Source of the DNA: an uncultured Candidatus Saccharibacteria bacterium
GTDB taxonomy: Bacteria > Patescibacteria > Saccharimonadia > Saccharimonadales > UBA10212
Length of the DNA stretch: 8,867 nt
NCBI GenBank assembly: GCA_946478715.1
Contig: CAMLDA010000016.1
Span: forward strand, 1 to 8,867
Reading direction: 5' to 3'
The notes under the pieces were generated by a model, which searched no databases, was not told where the DNA came from, and worked only from the letters and a program-made list of their open reading frames with translations. Position numbers and translations under genes: made by a program. Of the stretch, positions 6,467-8,867 are shown piece by piece. Every line of letters starts with the position of its first letter. Positions within the stretch are counted from its first letter, which is position 1.

Positions 6467-6730
6467 CTATTCGGCGGTTCGTTCCTGACGGGCCAGTTTG
6501 CGCCGCGCGGCAACCAGGCCGCTGACCGTAAAACCAACGTAAAGCAGGCCGCTCAGGCATACCGACACGATGCTCAGATGCTCGCGCAAGACAATCGCCG
6601 TGCCGCTGGCTATGGTGGCCATCACCAGGCCGTAAGAGAACCGGATACGGGACAGGCTGGGAGACAGCAATGACAAACTGCTCATTACTATCCCTCCCAG
6701 AGCCGCCAGTATGTGTACTATAAGAAGCAT
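6467..6730 (-). CDS. Small three-pass membrane protein downstream of cyoE
   Basis: An 87-residue protein I do not recognise. It has three predicted membrane helices: about 2-22 (LLIVHILAALGGIVMSSLSL), 31-48 (FSYGLVMATIASGTAIVL) and 53-75, followed by a basic tail (ARRKLARQERTAE). His6 lies in helix 1 and His51 in the loop before helix 3; a heme or copper role is conceivable but unproven. It starts 16 nt after the cyoE stop codon on the same strand, so it may be the last gene of the cyo operon. It also has its own perfect TATAAT 6 nt before its ATG. Composition and spacing support a real gene: no other reading frame on either strand explains this stretch. Possible roles include oxidase assembly or stability. 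Confidence 0.7.
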   Translation of the reverse strand: MLLIVHILAALGGIVMSSLSLLSPSLSRIRFSYGLVMATIASGTAIVLREHLSIVSVCLSGLLYVGFTVSGLVAARRKLARQERTAE

Positions 6731-6736
6731 TTAGTT

Positions 6737-6766
6737 ATTATACCGCTTATGGCAGGATTGGTCCAA
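6737..6766 (-). promoter_or_regulatory. Candidate promoter of the small membrane protein gene (TTGGAC-N18-TATAAT)
   Basis: The minus strand has a perfect TATAAT (6737-6742), ending 6 nt before the ATG. TTGGAC (6761-6766) lies 18 nt further upstream as a partial -35. The upstream half lies in the last codons of cyoE. The mRNA would start at the ATG and be leaderless. Confidence 0.6.
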
Positions 6767-7634
6767 GCGACAGGGCTACGCAGTAGACCAGGATTATTAT
6801 CATCGAAAAATGGAACACCCGACGGGCCCAGGCGTCGCTGCCGCCTCCTTTCAGCCCATGCCAGGCGATAGACAGCCAATAAAGCCCCAGAACGGCCATG
6901 ACACCAAAATATATCCATCCGGTATAGCCGAAAACCGTCAGCAGCAGCGCGCTGGCAACGAACAGCACCATATAAAAGAAAATCTCTGCCGCTGTCCGCT
7001 TAACCCCCTTTACCACTGAAATTACCGGTACTCCGGCAGCGGCGTACTCTTTTCGCCTGTAAATCGCTATCGAATAAAATTCCGGCATCTGCCAGAAGAA
7101 AAGGCTGGCGAACGCTAGCGCCGCCCCGGCATCGATACGGTCCGATACGGCGACATAGCCCGCTAGCACGGGTACGGCGCCGGAGATGCTTCCTACAAGA
7201 GTGCCATGCACTGACCGCCGTTTGCTTAAGGCCCCATACAGCCAGACGTAATCGATGAAACCGGCGATACCAATCAGAACCACCAGTCGGTTGGTCCAAA
7301 GGCTTAGGATGGCTAGCCCGGCCACCAAAAGCAGAATCGAAAAAGTAACAGCGCCCGTGCGGCCTATCTGACCGGTGGCCGTGGGGCGTTTGCGGGTCCG
7401 CTCCATGATGCTGTCTATATCCCTGTCTAGATAGTTATTGATGGCGCAGGCCGAAGCAATGACTAAAGACGAGCCGGCGAACAGCGCCAGAAACCGACAG
7501 CCATAAAAGCGCCCGGCGTTGCCCGAAGCCAGCAGGTAGCCGGCGGCGCTGGTAAGCGCGTTGGCCAACATCACCCGCGGCTTGGTAAGCGCCGCGTAAG
7601 CCTTTAGGAGTTCCACGGTTTTATATCCCGCCAT
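6747..7634 (-). CDS. cyoE: Protoheme IX farnesyltransferase (heme O synthase)
   Basis: A polytopic UbiA-family membrane enzyme that adds a farnesyl group to heme b to make heme O for the bo3 oxidase. The 295 residues match E. coli CyoE in order: ALTKPRVMLANALTSAAGYL (15-34), the prenyl-diphosphate/Mg site NNYLDRDIDSIMERTRKRP (66-84, N66-D70-D74), FFWQMPEFYSIAIYRRKEYA (179-198), GVPVISVVKGVKRTA (201-215) and a C-terminal helix region ending at LGPILP. Glu185 stands where E. coli CyoE has His in FWQMPH, as I recall that sequence. The ATG at 7634 overlaps the end of cyoD by 14 nt and has only a poor ribosome site. A GTG at 7616, codon 7, lies just after the cyoD stop with GGCGGGA about 9 nt upstream and is a real alternative start. 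The gene order cyoB-C-D-E confirms the role. Confidence 0.94.
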   Translation of the reverse strand: MAGYKTVELLKAYAALTKPRVMLANALTSAAGYLLASGNAGRFYGCRFLALFAGSSLVIASACAINNYLDRDIDSIMERTRKRPTATGQIGRTGAVTFSILLLVAGLAILSLWTNRLVVLIGIAGFIDYVWLYGALSKRRSVHGTLVGSISGAVPVLAGYVAVSDRIDAGAALAFASLFFWQMPEFYSIAIYRRKEYAAAGVPVISVVKGVKRTAAEIFFYMVLFVASALLLTVFGYTGWIYFGVMAVLGLYWLSIAWHGLKGGGSDAWARRVFHFSMIIILVYCVALSLGPILP

Positions 7635-8007
7635 CCTGTTTCATCAGGTATTGGTCCTGCTGGTGAGGCGTCATGGAATAATCCAGGTGGTACATGATCC
7701 ATATCGAGCCGGCCACCAGGATGAAGATGAACATCAGGGCCAGCAGAAAAGCCATGAAGTTCCAGCGCGGCCGCGACTCTTTATCCAGATGCAGGAAAAA
7801 GACAAGCTGGACCATCAGCTGGACGATTGCCAAGGCCGATATTATCGCCAGTATGAAGTTATCCGATAAGAACGTGTGTCCGGAATCAACATGCGCCTTT
7901 ACGGCATAAAACGCCACCAGGGTGAGGCATAAGGCCAGGATATAGCCGATCACGTAGGTGCGGGCAGATATTTTAGCGGGCCTTGGTTTCGCGGATTCCT
8001 GCCTCAT
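7621..8007 (-). CDS. cyoD: Cytochrome bo3 quinol oxidase subunit IV
   Basis: A small (128 aa) non-catalytic subunit of the quinol oxidase in the cytoplasmic membrane; in the family it helps assembly and stability of subunit I. Three membrane helices (about 17-35, 48-72, 83-106) follow the CyoD/COX4_pro pattern. The stretches IVQLMVQLVFFLHLDKES (61-78), RWNFMAFLLALMF (81-93) and GSIWIMYHLDYSM (100-112) correspond closely to E. coli CyoD. The ATG at 8007 is chosen because it overlaps the cyoC stop as ATGA and has AGGGA 7 nt upstream; the open frame extends to 8157, but that extension is Pro/Asp-rich and lies inside cyoC. Confidence 0.95.
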   Translation of the reverse strand: MRQESAKPRPAKISARTYVIGYILALCLTLVAFYAVKAHVDSGHTFLSDNFILAIISALAIVQLMVQLVFFLHLDKESRPRWNFMAFLLALMFIFILVAGSIWIMYHLDYSMTPHQQDQYLMKQDGGI

Positions 8008-8615
8008 AACACTATCCCTGTCAGGTAAACGATCGTGAATATGAATATCCAGACGATATCCAGGAAATGCCAGAACAGGCTCAGCATGGTCAGCTGGCGC
8101 AGGCTGGCGCGGTTGAATCCGGCACGGCGGACACGGGCCATCAGGGTTCCTATCCATACCAAGCCGATGCTGATGTGCAGGCCGTGGGTGCCGACTAAAG
8201 TGAAGAAAGCGCTTAAAAAGCCGCTGCGCCGCCAGCTGTTGCCTTCCTGGTACAGGTGGCTGAACTCATGAACTTCCAGGAATAAGAAGGCCGCGCCCAG
8301 CAGAAAGGTTACCGCGAAAAGCGCCAGGGTCAGGCGGCGGTTGTTCTGCCTTGCGGCTAAGATGCCCAGGCCGCACGTAAAACTGCTGGTAAGGAGTATA
8401 AGGGTCTCGGCCAGGACGAAATTAAGGCTGAACAGCACTTCGCCGTTAGGCCCGCCGAACGTGCTGTTGCGCAGTACGGCGAAGGTGGCGAACAGGCTGG
8501 CGAACAGCACACAGTCCGTCATCAGGTAAAGCCAGAAACCGAACAGGGTCTTTTCGTCCTCGCTCTTGCGGACGGCTGCGGCGGACGGCGCGGCTATGGC
8601 TTGGGGTGTCTTCAT
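8004..8615 (-). CDS. cyoC: Cytochrome bo3 quinol oxidase subunit III
   Basis: Subunit III of the heme-copper quinol oxidase, an integral membrane protein next to the catalytic subunit. Its 203 residues match the E. coli length (204) and order: GFWLYLMTDCVLFASLFATF (26-45), GGPNGEVLFSLNFVLAETLI (54-73) with E70 in helix 2, FLEVHEFSHL (112-121), RSGFLSAFFTLVGTHGLHIS (130-149) and LFWHFLDIVWIFIF (180-193). About five membrane helices are expected. The ATG overlaps the cyoB TGA as ATGA, and GGGAGG stands 6 nt upstream, so start choice is firm and translation is probably coupled to cyoB. Confidence 0.97.
   Translation of the reverse strand: MKTPQAIAAPSAAAVRKSEDEKTLFGFWLYLMTDCVLFASLFATFAVLRNSTFGGPNGEVLFSLNFVLAETLILLTSSFTCGLGILAARQNNRRLTLALFAVTFLLGAAFLFLEVHEFSHLYQEGNSWRRSGFLSAFFTLVGTHGLHISIGLVWIGTLMARVRRAGFNRASLRQLTMLSLFWHFLDIVWIFIFTIVYLTGIVL
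8015..8019 (-). promoter_or_regulatory. Shine-Dalgarno site of cyoD
   Basis: AGGGA on the minus strand, 7 nt before the cyoD ATG and inside the end of cyoC. Together with the ATGA overlap it fixes the cyoD start at 8007 rather than further upstream. Confidence 0.6.
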
Positions 8616-8867
8616 GCCCTGCCTCCCGCCAGCCTGGCTTCAATAGCCGCGATCTCTTTAGCTGGGATAGTGAATTCGTTGCCTTCGCTGGCCGCCCGGT
8701 CGGCGATTACGGCCACGCAGGCGGCTATACAGACGCCGGCCAGCCACCAGATATGCCAAATAGCGGCAAACCCCACAATAAACGACAGGCCGCCGATCAA
8801 GATGCCTGTGGGGTTATTTTTAGGCAGCCTTATAGGCAGATAGGTTTTGGGCGGCCGGCGGTGAGCC
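8612..8867 (-). CDS. cyoB: Cytochrome bo3 quinol oxidase subunit I, C-terminal 84 residues only
   Basis: This is the 3' end of the catalytic subunit that in the family holds the low-spin heme and the heme-CuB oxygen-reducing centre; those His ligands lie outside the window. The visible part reads LPIRLPKNNPTGILIGGLSF (10-29), a membrane helix with FAAIWHIWWLAGV (33-45), then EFTIPAKEIAAIEARL (64-79). It corresponds closely to the end of E. coli CyoB (MPKN..., FALIWHIWWLA, YVPVAEIEKLE). The frame runs open to the right edge, so the gene is cut by the window, not truncated. A TTG at 8800 is internal, not a start. The stop TGA overlaps the cyoC ATG. Confidence 0.95.
   Translation of the reverse strand, partial: AHRRPPKTYLPIRLPKNNPTGILIGGLSFIVGFAAIWHIWWLAGVCIAACVAVIADRAASEGNEFTIPAKEIAAIEARLAGGRA
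8622..8627 (-). promoter_or_regulatory. Shine-Dalgarno site of cyoC
   Basis: GGGAGG on the minus strand, 6 nt before the cyoC ATG and within the last codons of cyoB. It is the best ribosome site in the window and shows that this genome does use Shine-Dalgarno initiation inside operons. Confidence 0.75.

Noticed and set aside
8008..8157. Longer N-terminus for CyoD
   Set aside because: The extra 50 residues lie in cyoC, do not resemble CyoD proteins, and the ATG at 8007 has an ATGA overlap and ribosome site.
1..8867. Alternative genetic code with TGA read as an amino acid
   Set aside because: TGA ends cyoB, cyoC, the flavoprotein and the two-pass protein at sensible ends, twice within ATGA overlaps.
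1..8867. Mobile elements, CRISPR arrays, tRNA or rRNA genes
   Set aside because: No transposase, regular direct-repeat array, cloverleaf or rRNA-like stretch was seen; nearly all of the window is assigned coding sequence.

Overview
The window looks like a piece of chromosome from a small-genome, aerobic or oxygen-respiring bacterium. My best guess is a Saccharibacteria (TM7)-like member of the Patescibacteria. The reasons are very short intergenic gaps, a single-protein UvrD-like helicase with a fused nuclease domain, an aquaporin with an Ala/Arg/Lys-rich tail, and a cytochrome bo3 operon beside a D-lactate-dehydrogenase-like flavoprotein. This is a pattern judgement without database support. 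TGA ends CyoB, CyoC and the flavoprotein where those families normally end, so the standard bacterial code applies and the TGA=Gly lineages (Gracilibacteria, Absconditabacteria) are unlikely.

Layout. At the left edge is the 3' end of an aquaporin gene (+), followed by a hairpin terminator whose right arm and loop are also the last codons of the convergent gene. Next comes a minus-strand block, read right to left: dihydrofolate reductase (folA), a two-pass membrane protein with an extracytoplasmic sensor-like domain but no kinase, and a 1107-residue UvrD/PcrA-type helicase with a C-terminal PD-(D/E)XK nuclease domain. A 73-bp divergent promoter region separates folA from a plus-strand FAD-linked 2-hydroxyacid (D-lactate-like) dehydrogenase. 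After a 53-bp convergent gap carrying TGAAA repeats on a roughly 10-bp pitch, the rest is a minus-strand cytochrome bo3 quinol oxidase operon. It is seen as cyoB (3' end only), cyoC, cyoD and cyoE, followed by a small three-pass membrane protein of unknown function. cyoA would lie beyond the right edge.

How the genes fit together. The flavoprotein could oxidise D-lactate or another 2-hydroxyacid and feed electrons through quinone to the bo3 oxidase, for which CyoE makes heme O. This would give a minimal proton-pumping respiratory chain. folA serves folate and thymidylate metabolism, and the helicase-nuclease serves DNA repair or recombination.

The most interesting regulatory pattern is that four minus-strand genes have a -10 promoter hexamer only 6-9 nt upstream of the start codon. 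Their transcripts would therefore be leaderless or nearly so. Inside the cyo operon, by contrast, cyoC and cyoD have Shine-Dalgarno sites and ATGA start/stop overlaps. All non-coding gaps are under 75 bp. I saw no tRNA, rRNA, CRISPR array or mobile element.
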